Shown here in pieces: positions 43,764 through 53,788 of a DNA stretch of 64,000 bases; within the stretch, counting starts at the first letter, position 1; each line of letters begins with the position of its first letter. Source of the stretch: Thalassolituus sp. UBA674 (GTDB taxonomy: Bacteria; Pseudomonadota; Gammaproteobacteria; Pseudomonadales; Oceanobacteraceae); NCBI GenBank assembly GCA_002298335.1, contig DBNK01000028.1:56618-120617 (forward strand), given 5' to 3'. The position numbers and the translations under genes are program-made. The notes below the pieces were generated by a model. That model was not told the DNA's origin. It ran no database searches and worked only from the letters and a program-made list of their open reading frames with translations.

Positions 43764-45050
43764 TTAATTCATTATCGGAGACCAGGCTGGTTCCCTGACG
43801 TCTCCGAATCGTGAAGGCAGGCGGAATTGTGCCTCACCATCAACTGATACTGCAGCCAGAATGTTGCGGTCATTTTCCGTGGTTGCATAAATTATCATAC
43901 TTCCATTCGGCGCAACACTAGGCGATTCATCTAAAGCGGTATTTGATGTGAGCACTCTCACACGCCGCGTTTCCAGATCCTGAACGGCGATGTGAAAGCG
44001 ATCACCACCACCGGTTACAAATACCATTTTGCTGTTGTCATCCGTCAGTCGTGGCCGGGCGTTATACCGGCCTTCAAACGTCTGTCTCTGCACTGAGCCT
44101 GTCTGGGTATCCAGTTTATAGATTTGCGGCCCGCCTGCACGGCTGGAAGTGAACATAATGTGCCGGTTATCGTTCATCCATTGCGGTTCGGTATCAATGG
44201 CATAGTGATCGGTCACCTGAGTGACTTTACGGCTGGCCAGATCCATCACATAAATTTCCGGATTTCCCAGCGTGGAATGCACAAATGCCAGCTTTTTACC
44301 GTCTGGCGAAAAGGCCGGAGCACTGTTGGAACCGTCAAAGCTTACTACTTTAGTACGTGTTCCGGTCGCAAGTTCCTGAAAGAATATTTCAGAGTGGCCA
44401 TTCTCAAACGACACATAGGCCACATAACGTCCGTCCGGTGACCAGGCCGGTGACAATACCGGCGCATCTGAACGGAAGATCAGTTGTTCACGGGCACCAT
44501 CAGCGTCGGCAAAGCTCAGATTAAAGCGGGTACGTTCAGGATTGGTGGTCACATAGACCAGCTTGGTCGAGAACACCCCCGGGATACCCGTCAGACGCTT
44601 AAAAATATAATCGCTGATGTAATGCGAGATATCCCGCAACTGATTTTCTGCGCCCTTGACTCTGTGATGCAGCATTTCAATGCGGTTATGCACATCCATC
44701 ACATGAAACTCGACGGCGTAGCCACCCTCCGGCGCCACCGTCACTCTGCCTACGACCACAAAATCCTGTTTAAGGTTGCGCCAGTCGGCAAATACCATGT
44801 CATCCGGATTATCCGGATAAGTGATCATCAGTCCCCGGTCCAGCGCGCGGAAATATCCGGAACTGCCCAGATCGTTATTCACGATGCCACTGATATCTTC
44901 CGGCAATGCTTCGGTGCCTTCCCAGCTGAAAGGTACGATCGCAATCGGGATCGCACTCTGTTTGCCCTGCGTGACTTCAATGACCAGCTCTGCCCGGCTG
45001 ACGGATGAGAGCATTAAAACAAGGATCATAAAAAATGATCTGATTACCAC
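43764..45050 (-). CDS. tolB: Tol-Pal translocation protein TolB
   Basis: Periplasmic beta-propeller protein that cycles between TolA and Pal. A signal peptide ends SRA, residues 25-160 are the N-terminal alpha/beta domain, and the rest is a propeller with repeated motifs such as LSPAWSPDGRYVAYVSFENG, APAFSPDGKKLAF and SGS-type (SMIIYATTENDRNILAAVS) blades. The GTG at 45050 has GGAGAA eight bases upstream and overlaps the end of tolA; ATG 45029 would shorten the signal peptide. The length is 428 residues. Confidence 0.95.
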   Translation of the reverse strand: MVIRSFFMILVLMLSSVSRAELVIEVTQGKQSAIPIAIVPFSWEGTEALPEDISGIVNNDLGSSGYFRALDRGLMITYPDNPDDMVFADWRNLKQDFVVVGRVTVAPEGGYAVEFHVMDVHNRIEMLHHRVKGAENQLRDISHYISDYIFKRLTGIPGVFSTKLVYVTTNPERTRFNLSFADADGAREQLIFRSDAPVLSPAWSPDGRYVAYVSFENGHSEIFFQELATGTRTKVVSFDGSNSAPAFSPDGKKLAFVHSTLGNPEIYVMDLASRKVTQVTDHYAIDTEPQWMNDNRHIMFTSSRAGGPQIYKLDTQTGSVQRQTFEGRYNARPRLTDDNSKMVFVTGGGDRFHIAVQDLETRRVRVLTSNTALDESPSVAPNGSMIIYATTENDRNILAAVSVDGEAQFRLPSRFGDVREPAWSPIMN

Positions 45051-45979
45051 GAAGCATTCTCCGGTCGGAATTTCATTGTCAGGTTACGGAAATTTTTCTC
45101 GAACACCTGAATATCGGGTGGCACCGGCAGTGGTGAAGCTTTCATAATCGCCTGCTCCACGGAACGGTCCAGTGCCTGAAGACCACTGCCTTTCACTACA
45201 GTGGCCGAAATCACTTCTCCCGTCGGTATCATGATTAACCGGACGGTCACTTCCATGTCCCTGGTTACATTCGGCGGATAATTCCAGGCATTGGCAACCG
45301 CCGCGCGGATCAGGTCCTGATATTCCGCAGTTGTTTCTGCCGCCTTGGCTTCCGCCTCAGCTCGCTGTGCCGCTTCTTCCTGCATACGCAGTTCTGCTTC
45401 GGCCTCTTCCAGCGCCAGTTGTTCCATCAGCGCCTTTTCTGCTGCGGCTTTTTCTTTAGCAGCTTTCTCCGCTGCGGCTTTTTCTTTGGCGGCTTTTTCA
45501 GCGGCAGCCTTTTCTTTTGCAGCCTTTTCAGCAGCAGCCTTTTCTTTGGCTGCCTTTTCCGCTGCGGCCTTCTCTCTTGCCGCTTTTTCAGCGGCTGCTT
45601 TTTCTTTTGCAGCCTTTTCTTTGGCAACCTTCTCTGCTGCAGCTTTTTCAGCAGCCGCTTTCTCAGCTGCGGCTTTTTCGGCAGCAGCCTTTTCCGCCAC
45701 CGCTTTCTCCCGGGCCAGTTTTTCCTGTCGTGCCTTTTCTTGACGGGCCTTTTCGGCGGCGACTTTGCGGGCTGCTTCTTTGGCTTCTTTTTCCCGTTTG
45801 GCTTTTTCCATGGCCGCGTAATCCGGCACCAGACTGGCCTGCATGCTCGGGGGCTCGGGTTCCGGCATATTGCGCGAGCTGCGTTGCCATTCAAACGCAA
45901 TCAGCCCCACCACCAGAATGTGCAGACCAACAGCGAGCAGCACAGGCAGCTTATAACTGCCCGGGTCCTGCAAACTCAT
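45044..45979 (-). CDS. tolA: Tol-Pal inner-membrane protein TolA
   Basis: Energy-transducing protein that spans the periplasm. One membrane helix lies at residues 12-30 (LPVLLAVGLHILVVGLIAFE), then about 160 residues of Ala/Lys/Glu repeats built on KAAAEKAAKE units form the long helical domain II, and the C-terminal 90 residues are the TolA domain III (LIRAAVANAWNYPP, GEVISATVVKGSGLQALDRS). The low-complexity repeat makes long false ORFs on the opposite strand. It starts one base after tolR ends. Confidence 0.95.
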   Translation of the reverse strand: MSLQDPGSYKLPVLLAVGLHILVVGLIAFEWQRSSRNMPEPEPPSMQASLVPDYAAMEKAKREKEAKEAARKVAAEKARQEKARQEKLAREKAVAEKAAAEKAAAEKAAAEKAAAEKVAKEKAAKEKAAAEKAAREKAAAEKAAKEKAAAEKAAKEKAAAEKAAKEKAAAEKAAKEKAAAEKALMEQLALEEAEAELRMQEEAAQRAEAEAKAAETTAEYQDLIRAAVANAWNYPPNVTRDMEVTVRLIMIPTGEVISATVVKGSGLQALDRSVEQAIMKASPLPVPPDIQVFEKNFRNLTMKFRPENASW

Positions 45980-45980
45980 A

Positions 45981-46429
<449 letters not shown>

Positions 46430-46430
<1 letters not shown>

Positions 46431-47137
46431 CAGTGATGCTCCGCGTGCTCACGGTGAGTCTGGTGCAGCTTGTGCGCCTGGCGGTACAACAGAGAACTGA
46501 ATTCATCCGCAAAGGTGTAAAGCGCGGTATTCAGCTGATCAACCCGGGAGGCAAAACGGTTATAAAAAATCACCGCCGGAATCGCCGCCAGAAGCCCCAT
46601 GGCTGTCGCTACCAGTGCCTCTGAAATACCGGGAGCCACGGTGGCAATGGTCGCCTGCTTGACGTTGGCCAGACCGTGGAATGAATGCATGATCCCCCAG
46701 ACCGTACCGAACAGACCAATATACGGGCTGGTTGAGCCGATGGTCGCCAGCATCGGCAGGTTCTGATCCAGTTTTTCATTCTCACGGGTAATGGCCACGC
46801 GCATGGCACGCTGCACCCCGGCCATTGCCGCTTCCGGTTCAATGGACTTCTGCTGGCGCAGTTTGCCGAATTCTTTTAACCCGGCCACAAACACCACTTC
46901 GGCTGAGGATTTATCAACCTGCTGCTGACACTCACGGTACAGATCGTTGAGGTCTATGCCGGACCAGAAGCGGTCTTCAAAGGCCTGCATCTGCTGACGT
47001 GTGGCCGATAACAGACGTCCGCGCTGAAAAATAATCACCCAGCTCAGTACCGAGGCTGCAATCAGCATCAGCATCACCAGCTGCACCACAAAACTGGCGT
47101 TCAACATCAGACCAATAATCGACATTTCTTCGTTCAC
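46430..47137 (-). CDS. tolQ: Tol-Pal inner-membrane protein TolQ
   Basis: ExbB/TolQ/MotA-family proton-channel subunit with three membrane helices. The first is ASFVVQLVMLMLIAASVLSW; a cytoplasmic loop follows; the second and third are in NLPMLATIGSTSPYIGLFGTVWG and LVATAMGLLAAIPAVIFYN. The frame is open to 47185; GTG 47137 is preferred because AGGAG lies five bases before it, and ATG 47125 is possible. The length is 235 residues. The ybgC gene that often precedes tolQ is not here; ruvB lies 131 bases upstream instead. Confidence 0.94.
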
Positions 47138-47268
47138 ATTCACTCCTGAACCGGGTTTGACACCCGTACTGCACTCGGTTGGCAACAGGCGCTCTGACCG
47201 GTATACCTGCTGCTTGGTTCAATTTTTGCTGCGTTTCAGCAGCGCGTTTGCATCCGCCTGACAGACAC

Positions 47269-48309
47269 TTACCCGGCCGGGGTGTCGTCGTTGCTGCTGT
47301 TAAGGCGCGCCGGCAGAGCCAGGCCAAAGTGGAGATATGCCTGCCGGGTCGCCATGCGACCACGGGGTGTACGGGTGATAAAACCCTGCTGCATCAGGTA
47401 AGGCTCCAGTACATCTTCAATGGTGTCGCGCTCTTCACCAATAGAGGCCGCCAGGCTGTCGACTCCGACCGGGCCACCATCGTAGGTCTCCATCAGAGTC
47501 AGCAGCAGGCGCCGGTCCATATGATCAAAGCCCTGCACGTCCACATTGAGCATATTCAGTGCCGCATCGGCGATGTCACTGGTAACCAGTCCACTGCCTT
47601 TCACTTCGGCGTAATCCCGAACACGGCGCAGCAGACGGTTGGCAATCCGCGGAGTACCCCGGGCACGGCGGGCAATTTCATTGGCTCCGCCCTCTTCCAC
47701 CTCAAGGCCCATCAGGCGACCAGAGCGGGCGACGATGTGGCTGAGGTCATCAATCTGGTAAAACTCAAGACGCTGAACAATGCCGAAACGGTCGCGCAAT
47801 GGCGAGGTCAGCAGACCGGCCCGGGTGGTCGCACCCACCAGAGTAAACGGCGGCAGATCAATTTTGATGGAACGTGCGGCCGGACCTTCGCCCACCATAA
47901 TATCCAGCTGGTAATCTTCCATCGCCGGATACAGCACTTCCTCCACCGCCGGATTCAGACGGTGAATTTCATCAATAAAGAGAACATCGCCTTCTTCCAG
48001 GTTGGTCAGCATGGCCGCAAGATCACCGGCTTTTTCCAGCACCGGGCCGGAGGTCGATTTAATCTGTGACCCCATTTCTTCGGCAATAATGTTGGCCAGC
48101 GTGGTTTTACCCAGCCCCGGCGGGCCGAACACCAGCGTATGGTCCAGCGCTTCTCTGCGGGCCCGGGCGGCACCGATGAAAATCTCCATCTGCTCGCGGA
48201 CATGCGGCTGCCCCACATAATCCGCCAGCAGCTTCGGGCGGATCGCACGGTCCTGCCGGTCTTCACCGGGCTTCGCGGTCTGGGTGATAAAGCGGTCGGT
48301 TTCAATCAC
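47269..48309 (-). CDS. ruvB: Holliday junction branch-migration helicase RuvB
   Basis: AAA+ motor of the RuvABC resolvasome. FVGQ-type DYVGQPHVREQMEIFIGAA opens the AAA domain, LVFGPPGLGKTTLA is Walker A (about residues 60-73), VLFIDEIHRLNP is Walker B, and a winged-helix domain with TPRGRMATRQAYLHFG ends the chain. The length, 346 residues, is standard. It lies 11 bases after ruvA. Confidence 0.97.
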   Translation of the reverse strand: MIETDRFITQTAKPGEDRQDRAIRPKLLADYVGQPHVREQMEIFIGAARARREALDHTLVFGPPGLGKTTLANIIAEEMGSQIKSTSGPVLEKAGDLAAMLTNLEEGDVLFIDEIHRLNPAVEEVLYPAMEDYQLDIMVGEGPAARSIKIDLPPFTLVGATTRAGLLTSPLRDRFGIVQRLEFYQIDDLSHIVARSGRLMGLEVEEGGANEIARRARGTPRIANRLLRRVRDYAEVKGSGLVTSDIADAALNMLNVDVQGFDHMDRRLLLTLMETYDGGPVGVDSLAASIGEERDTIEDVLEPYLMQQGFITRTPRGRMATRQAYLHFGLALPARLNSSNDDTPAG

Positions 48310-48320
48310 GGCTCAGTACC

Positions 48321-48929
48321 TCACCGGGACATGCTGCTGCGCAGTGCTTCACGGATCAGCTCTTCTGCGGTGTTCAGTGTATCCGGCACTTTCATCAGCA
48401 TTTTCCCGGCTTCCTGCGGCTTATACCCCAGAGCCACCAGCGCCGCTTCGGCTTCCGCCAGAATCTGATCTCTGCTTGGCACCAGCGGCGTGGTACCGGA
48501 CAACAGTGATGGAGCCGGGGCCTGCCATTCTTTGAGACGGTCACGCATTTCAACGATCAGGCGCTCAGCGGTTTTCTTGCCGACACCGGGCAGACGCGTC
48601 AGGGCGGTAACGTTTTCTTCGTGGATACAGGCAGCAAAAGACTGTGCATCCATACCCGACAGAATCGCCAGTGCCAGCTTGGGCCCCACACCACTGACCT
48701 TGATCAGGGTACGGAACAGCGTGCGCTCGGATTTTTCCGCAAAGCCATACAGCTGGTGCGCATCTTCGCGGATGGCCAGATGGGTATAGAGGGTAACGGG
48801 ATCACCAGTGCTGCCAAGTACGGCAAAAGTAGAAATCGGGGCCTGAACTTCGTAGCCGACACCCTGGACGTCTATCAGTACTTCCGGAGCCTGTTTTTCA
48901 AGAATAAGGCCTTGCAGACGACCAATCAT
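48321..48929 (-). CDS. ruvA: Holliday junction DNA-binding protein RuvA
   Basis: Tetrameric junction-binding subunit. MIGRLQGLILEKQAPEVLID opens the OB fold, helix-hairpin-helix motifs LIKVSGVGPKLALAILS and LTRLPGVGKKTAERLI are in the middle, and the C-terminal domain III (ALVALGYKPQEAGKM) contacts RuvB. The length is 202 residues. It is 100 bases downstream of ruvC; that gap shows no ORF. Confidence 0.97.
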   Translation of the reverse strand: MIGRLQGLILEKQAPEVLIDVQGVGYEVQAPISTFAVLGSTGDPVTLYTHLAIREDAHQLYGFAEKSERTLFRTLIKVSGVGPKLALAILSGMDAQSFAACIHEENVTALTRLPGVGKKTAERLIVEMRDRLKEWQAPAPSLLSGTTPLVPSRDQILAEAEAALVALGYKPQEAGKMLMKVPDTLNTAEELIREALRSSMSR

Positions 48930-49029
48930 GAGGGAGAGAGAACCACAAACATTTTAACGCCATAGACTATCAGTAAGGTCTCAGGACCTCAATGCAGTGC
49001 GGGCGGGGTTTAAAAAGAAATTCAGTAAC

Positions 49030-49548
49030 TCAGGAAGCTCGACCGCTGCGGAAGGTTTTCAGACCGGCACGGCTGATCAGGCTCGCCGTAGTATGGGCAT
49101 GGCAAAGTGCGATGGCGAGCGCATCGGCGGCATCGGCCTGAGGCAGGCCCGGCAGTTTGAGAAGGCGCTGAACCATGTACTGCACCGACTCCTTCGTCGC
49201 TCCACCACTGCCGGCAACGGCCTGCTTAATGGAACGGGGCGCATACTCTGCCACTTCCAGCCCCTGCTGTGCGGCGGCAACGATGGCCACACCGCGGGCC
49301 TGGCCCAACTTGAGGGCGGAATCGGCATTGCGCCCCATAAACACCTGCTCAATGGCGAACTGCTGCGGACAGTGTTCTTCAATGAGTTGAGTAACGCCGG
49401 TATAAATGATGTTGAGACGCTCGGACAACGCCCCTTCACCCGTACGGATACAGCCACTGCTGATGTACTCGACCTTCTGCCCGACCGCATTGATCAGACC
49501 AAAACCTGTGATACGCGATCCGGGGTCGATGCCGAGGATGATCGCCAT
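49030..49548 (-). CDS. ruvC: Holliday junction resolvase RuvC
   Basis: Endonuclease that cuts Holliday junctions. ILGIDPGSRITGFGLI supplies the first catalytic Asp (residue about 7), IEQVFMGRNADSALKLGQARG the Glu, and DAADALAIALCHAHT the final Asp pair. The length is 172 residues. Its ATG follows the stop of the upstream PrcB-like gene after one base, so translation is coupled. Confidence 0.97.
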   Translation of the reverse strand: MAIILGIDPGSRITGFGLINAVGQKVEYISSGCIRTGEGALSERLNIIYTGVTQLIEEHCPQQFAIEQVFMGRNADSALKLGQARGVAIVAAAQQGLEVAEYAPRSIKQAVAGSGGATKESVQYMVQRLLKLPGLPQADAADALAIALCHAHTTASLISRAGLKTFRSGRAS

Positions 49549-49549
49549 A

Positions 49550-49954
49550 TCAGGGTTGACCGAAATCCCAGACTTCGCCGGTATCCTGATTCACCACCCG
49601 CAGGCTCTGCCAATGTTCAGGCAACTGGACCCGGGTGCACGGACTGGTCATCACCTGCGCCAGCATGCGGCCCGGTGGTGGCTCAGACACACGGTAAGTG
49701 ATCTGCAGATGGTCTGAACGGCGGGTCTGCGACAACAGCTCAACAGCATAACCCGGCGTAGGGCGCTGCCCGGCCCGGAGGGTCAGGAGAGAACCATCCA
49801 GCTCTACACCATCACCAGTACCGCAGTGCTGATGATTCTCCGCCACCAGCGTCATCGGCTGTGGCGTCAGGGTACAGGCATTAAGAGCCAATGCCATCAG
49901 GGCCAGCGAAGCGGTCGTGATGACCTGCAGAAAACTCAGCTTAGGTCGGCGCAT
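49550..49954 (-). CDS. PrcB_C-like lipoprotein
   Basis: Small exported lipoprotein of 134 residues. The signal ends LALNACTLTP (Cys about 24). The mature part has LTLRAGQRPTPGYAVELL, a run of strands, then EPPPGRMLAQVMTSPCTRVQLP, which matches the pattern of the PrcB C-terminal domain (protease complex subunit PrcB family). Biochemical role unknown. The frame is open much further upstream, but ATG 49954 is the only start that yields a signal peptide. It reads directly into ruvC. Confidence 0.7.
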   Translation of the reverse strand: MRRPKLSFLQVITTASLALMALALNACTLTPQPMTLVAENHQHCGTGDGVELDGSLLTLRAGQRPTPGYAVELLSQTRRSDHLQITYRVSEPPPGRMLAQVMTSPCTRVQLPEHWQSLRVVNQDTGEVWDFGQP

Positions 49955-50081
49955 AGACAATCCAGAGAGACAATATAAAAAGAGCCAGATAAAAAAAGCC
50001 AGCCTCCCGGTGTTCGGAGGACTGGCCAAGTATACAGGCAATGGGGAGTGCCTGTCAGGGAGCGGTATAACCCGTTTCAGG

Positions 50082-52667
50082 TCACTGAGCGTGGAAGGTG
50101 AAATGATCACCTTCGATCTCAGCCACAATGGTGGTTCCGGGTAAGAACCTGCCGGACAGAATATCCTGCGCCAGCGGGTTCTCGATCCAGCGCTGTACTG
50201 CCCGCTTGAGCGGACGGGCGCCGAATACCGGGTCGTAACCAACGTCTACGAGTTTGGCAACAGCTTCGTCGCTGAGTTCCAGAGACAGGTCTCTTTCTTT
50301 CAGGCGGTCACGCAGCAGCTGCAGCTGGATATCCGCGATACCACGGATCTGGTCTTTCTCCAGCGGATGGAACACCACGGTTTCATCAATCCGGTTAATG
50401 AATTCCGGACGGAAGTGTGTCCCAACAATATCCATCACCGCATCGCGCATCACTTCGTATTCGCTGTCCCCGGCCATGGCCTGAATGACATCCGAGCCCA
50501 GATTCGAGGTCATCACCAGTACGGTGTTCTTGAAGTCCACCCGGCGGCCCTGGCCATCGGTCAGCTGACCGTCGTCCAGTACCTGCAGCAGAATGTTGAA
50601 CACATCCGGATGTGCCTTCTCCACCTCATCCAGCAGGATCACTGAATACGGCTTGCGACGCACAGCTTCGGTCAGATAACCACCCTCTTCGTAGCCGACA
50701 TAGCCCGGAGGTGCACCGATCAAACGCGCCACTGAGTGTTTCTCCATGTACTCCGACATATCAATGCGGATCATGGCGTCGCGGCTGTCGAACAGGAATT
50801 CCGCCAGCGCCTTACACAGTTCGGTTTTACCCACACCGGTGGGGCCGAGGAACAGGAAGGACCCGTTCGGACGGTTCGGGTCCGACAGACCGGCACGGGA
50901 GCGGCGTACGGCATTCGAGACCGCCGAAATGGCCTGATCCTGACCGATCACAGAGTCGTGCAACACCTCTTCCATGCGCAGCAGTTTCTCGCGCTCGCCT
51001 TCGAGCATGCGGGTCACCGGCACACCGGTCCAGCGCGAAACCACTTCGGCAATTTCGTCTTCAGTGACCTTGTTGCGCAGCAGAGTGAACTCCTGCTTGC
51101 CGGTAGTCTCCGCTTCTGAGGCTGAAGCCAGCTGTTTTTCCAGTTCCGGAATGCGGCCATACTGCAGCTCAGACATCTTCTGCAGGTCGCCGCTGCGGCG
51201 TGCCGCTTCCATTTCCAGCTTGGCCTGCTCGAGCAGCTCTTTCGATTTGCTCGCGCCTTCCAGTAATGCCTTTTCTTTCTTCCAGACTTCTTCGAGTTCG
51301 ACATAGGCCGTACCGGCCTTATTGATCTCTTCGTTGAGGTCGCTCAGGCGTTTGCGTGCGGCATCGTCTTTCTCTTTGCGCAGAGCTTCACGCTCAATTT
51401 TGAGCTGAATCAGACGGCGTTCGAGACGGTCCATTTCCTGTGGCTTGGAGTCGATTTCCATACGGATCACAGACGCCGCTTCATCCACCAGGTCGATGGC
51501 CTTATCCGGCAGACGACGGTCGGTAATGTAACGCTGCGACAGACGTGCGGCGGCAATGATGGCGCTGTCAGTGATCTGCACACCATGGTGCACCTCATAG
51601 CGCTCTTTCAGACCACGCAGAATGGCGATGGAATCTTCCACGCTCGGCTCATCCACGGTCACCTTCTGGAAGCGACGCTCCAGCGCCGCGTCTTTTTCGA
51701 TGAATTCACGGTATTCATCCAGCGTGGTGGCGCCCACACAGTGCAACTCGCCACGTGCCAGTGCTGGCTTGAGCATGTTACCTGCGTCCATCGCGCCTTC
51801 GCTCTTACCGGCGCCGACCATGGTGTGCAGCTCGTCAATAAAGAGGATGATGCGGCCTTCTTCTTTGGAGACGTCTTTCAGTACGGACTTCAGACGCTCT
51901 TCGAATTCACCACGGTATTTGGCACCGGCCAGCAGCGCGCCCATGTCCAGCGACAGGATGCGCTTGTTCTTCAGGTTCTCCGGCACCTCACCATTGATGA
52001 TGCGCTGCGCCAGCCCTTCGACCACGGCGGTTTTACCCACACCCGGCGGGCCGATCAGTACCGGGTTATTCTTGGTACGGCGTTGCAGTACCTGCACGGT
52101 ACGACGGATCTCTTCGTCACGTCCGATCACCGGATCAAGCTTGCCCGCTTCGGCGCGCTCGGTCAGATCGACACAGTATTTGCTCAGCGCCTGACGGCTG
52201 TCTTCAGCATTGGCGTCGTTCACGCTCTCTCCCCCGCGCAGGTCTTTAATCGCCTGCTCGACTTTGTCTTTGGTAATGTTGGCTGAGGTCAGAATGCGTC
52301 CGGCCACGCCTTTATCTTCCAGCGCCACCAGCAGAAAAATTTCGCTGGCGACAAACTGATCACCGCGTTTCTGCGCAGCTTTGTCCGCCAGATTCAGCAG
52401 ACGGCCCAGTTCCGGCGCGAGTTGCAGATTGCCATCCGGAGAGCTGACACGAGGCAGATCTTCCAGCGCTGAACGCAGTGATTTTTCCAATTGACTGACG
52501 TTGGCGCCACTGCGGCGCAGCACATCTTTGACCGAGCTGTCGGTCTGTTCAAACAGCGCCAGCAGCACATGTACGGTGTCGATGGCGTTGTGGTCTTTGC
52601 CCAGGGCAATACTCTGACTCTCGGCCAGAGCATTTTGCAGACTGGTTGTTAAACGATCCATGCGCAT
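50082..52667 (-). CDS. clpB: Disaggregase chaperone ClpB
   Basis: Hsp100 ATPase that rescues aggregated proteins together with DnaK. Domain order: N-terminal Clp repeats (residues 1-150), first AAA+ module with GPPGVGKTAVVEGLAQ, the coiled-coil M domain (about 405-530; EINKAGTAYVELEEVWKKEK and following), second AAA+ module with LGPTGVGKTELCKALAEF and LLDEVEKAHPDVFN, and a C-terminal small domain. The length, 861 residues, is standard. Upstream is a heat-shock type promoter (52698-52727). It is monocistronic. Confidence 0.97.
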   Translation of the reverse strand: MRMDRLTTSLQNALAESQSIALGKDHNAIDTVHVLLALFEQTDSSVKDVLRRSGANVSQLEKSLRSALEDLPRVSSPDGNLQLAPELGRLLNLADKAAQKRGDQFVASEIFLLVALEDKGVAGRILTSANITKDKVEQAIKDLRGGESVNDANAEDSRQALSKYCVDLTERAEAGKLDPVIGRDEEIRRTVQVLQRRTKNNPVLIGPPGVGKTAVVEGLAQRIINGEVPENLKNKRILSLDMGALLAGAKYRGEFEERLKSVLKDVSKEEGRIILFIDELHTMVGAGKSEGAMDAGNMLKPALARGELHCVGATTLDEYREFIEKDAALERRFQKVTVDEPSVEDSIAILRGLKERYEVHHGVQITDSAIIAAARLSQRYITDRRLPDKAIDLVDEAASVIRMEIDSKPQEMDRLERRLIQLKIEREALRKEKDDAARKRLSDLNEEINKAGTAYVELEEVWKKEKALLEGASKSKELLEQAKLEMEAARRSGDLQKMSELQYGRIPELEKQLASASEAETTGKQEFTLLRNKVTEDEIAEVVSRWTGVPVTRMLEGEREKLLRMEEVLHDSVIGQDQAISAVSNAVRRSRAGLSDPNRPNGSFLFLGPTGVGKTELCKALAEFLFDSRDAMIRIDMSEYMEKHSVARLIGAPPGYVGYEEGGYLTEAVRRKPYSVILLDEVEKAHPDVFNILLQVLDDGQLTDGQGRRVDFKNTVLVMTSNLGSDVIQAMAGDSEYEVMRDAVMDIVGTHFRPEFINRIDETVVFHPLEKDQIRGIADIQLQLLRDRLKERDLSLELSDEAVAKLVDVGYDPVFGARPLKRAVQRWIENPLAQDILSGRFLPGTTIVAEIEGDHFTFHAQ

Positions 52668-52697
52668 GATGTTTTCTCCACGCTTAATGTATGGAAT

Positions 52698-52727
52698 TAA
52701 TGTGAGTGCGCCGCGGCGATTTTCAAG
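52698..52727 (-). promoter_or_regulatory. Sigma-32 (heat-shock) promoter of clpB
   Basis: On the minus strand CTTGAAA (52721-52727), a perfect sigma-32 -35 core, is followed after 15 bases by TCACATTA (52698-52705), a partial match to CCCCATNT. It lies about 31-60 bases before the clpB start. The -35 box is strong, the -10 box only fair. Confidence 0.6.
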
Positions 52728-52835
52728 GGTTTGCGTATATTATTTTTTTATAAAACACAGACAGGGCCGCAAGGCATATAATAGTGGCTGCACTGCGACC
52801 TTCCTGAACCATTCTTTTCTGCTTTGGAGCCCGCC

Positions 52836-53717
52836 TTGACCCAGAACGACATCCGCCAGGGAGCCCTCTATCTGTTACTGGGTGAAGCCTTACTGGCGGT
52901 GATGGGCGGACTTATCAAGTACCTGTCTGATTCCTTATCGACCGAACAGCTGGTGTTTTTCCGCAACATCGCCGGATTCATCGTGCTTCTGCCGCTGATC
53001 GCGAACAGCGGCTTCCGCATTCTGAAAACTCAGGTCTGGCACTGGCACCTGATGCGCGGACTGGTTGGCGTCAGCGCTATGTATTGTTATTTCTGGGCGC
53101 TGGGCCATATGCCGCTGACCGAAGCCTTTCTGGTTAAGCTGTCCAGTCCGTTTTTTATGCCCCTAATCGGCCTGCTCTGGCTGGGGGAGCGCGCTGGCAA
53201 GTTCAGCCTCCTTGCCGTGCTGATCGGCTTCAGCGGGGTTGCCTTCATCCTGCGCCCCGATGGCGAAGCCTTTTCGTCCGTCGCTCTGATCGCCCTGATG
53301 GGTGCCATGCTCGCTGCTCTGGCGAAAGTCACCATACGACGCATGTCGGCCACAGAGTCCAGCCAGACCATCGTCTTTTACTTCGCCGTCATCGCCACAC
53401 TGGTCAGTGCACCCGGCGCGGCACTGACGTGGCAAACTCCGGAGCCGGCACACTGGATCTGGATTCTGGTATTGGGCGTGGTTGCCACACTGGGACAGTT
53501 GTCCCTCACCCGGGCCTACAAGGTGGCTCCTACCGGCAAGGTGGGAGTGTATGCCTACAGCGCCGTGCTGTACGGTGCCCTGATGGGCTGGCTGATCTGG
53601 GAAGAAATACCGATCTGGAGTACCTGGGTCGGTGCCGCACTTATCGTTGCAGCAGGACTGATCAACCTCTGGTCTCCGAAAGAGAAAATCGCGAAACAGA
53701 CAGCAGACCTGAACTGA
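52836..53717 (+). CDS. EamA/DMT-family transporter
   Basis: Inner-membrane permease of 293 residues with about ten hydrophobic segments and two EamA repeats (ALLAVMGGLIKYLSDSLS near the start, and GAMLAALAKVTIRRMSATES opening the second half). GLVGVSAMYCYFWALGHMPL and VGVYAYSAVLYGALMGWLIW are typical of the drug/metabolite transporter group. The substrate cannot be told. No ATG fits; TTG 52836 has GGAG seven bases before it, while TTG 52824 opens the frame earlier. It is followed by a LysR gene with a 71-base gap. Confidence 0.85.
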   Translation: MTQNDIRQGALYLLLGEALLAVMGGLIKYLSDSLSTEQLVFFRNIAGFIVLLPLIANSGFRILKTQVWHWHLMRGLVGVSAMYCYFWALGHMPLTEAFLVKLSSPFFMPLIGLLWLGERAGKFSLLAVLIGFSGVAFILRPDGEAFSSVALIALMGAMLAALAKVTIRRMSATESSQTIVFYFAVIATLVSAPGAALTWQTPEPAHWIWILVLGVVATLGQLSLTRAYKVAPTGKVGVYAYSAVLYGALMGWLIWEEIPIWSTWVGAALIVAAGLINLWSPKEKIAKQTADLN

Positions 53718-53788
53718 AAGCGTTTATTGTTGCCCTGTATTCAAATATCCTTCATTTTAAGTTGGATTAGATACTATAGGTAACAGAC

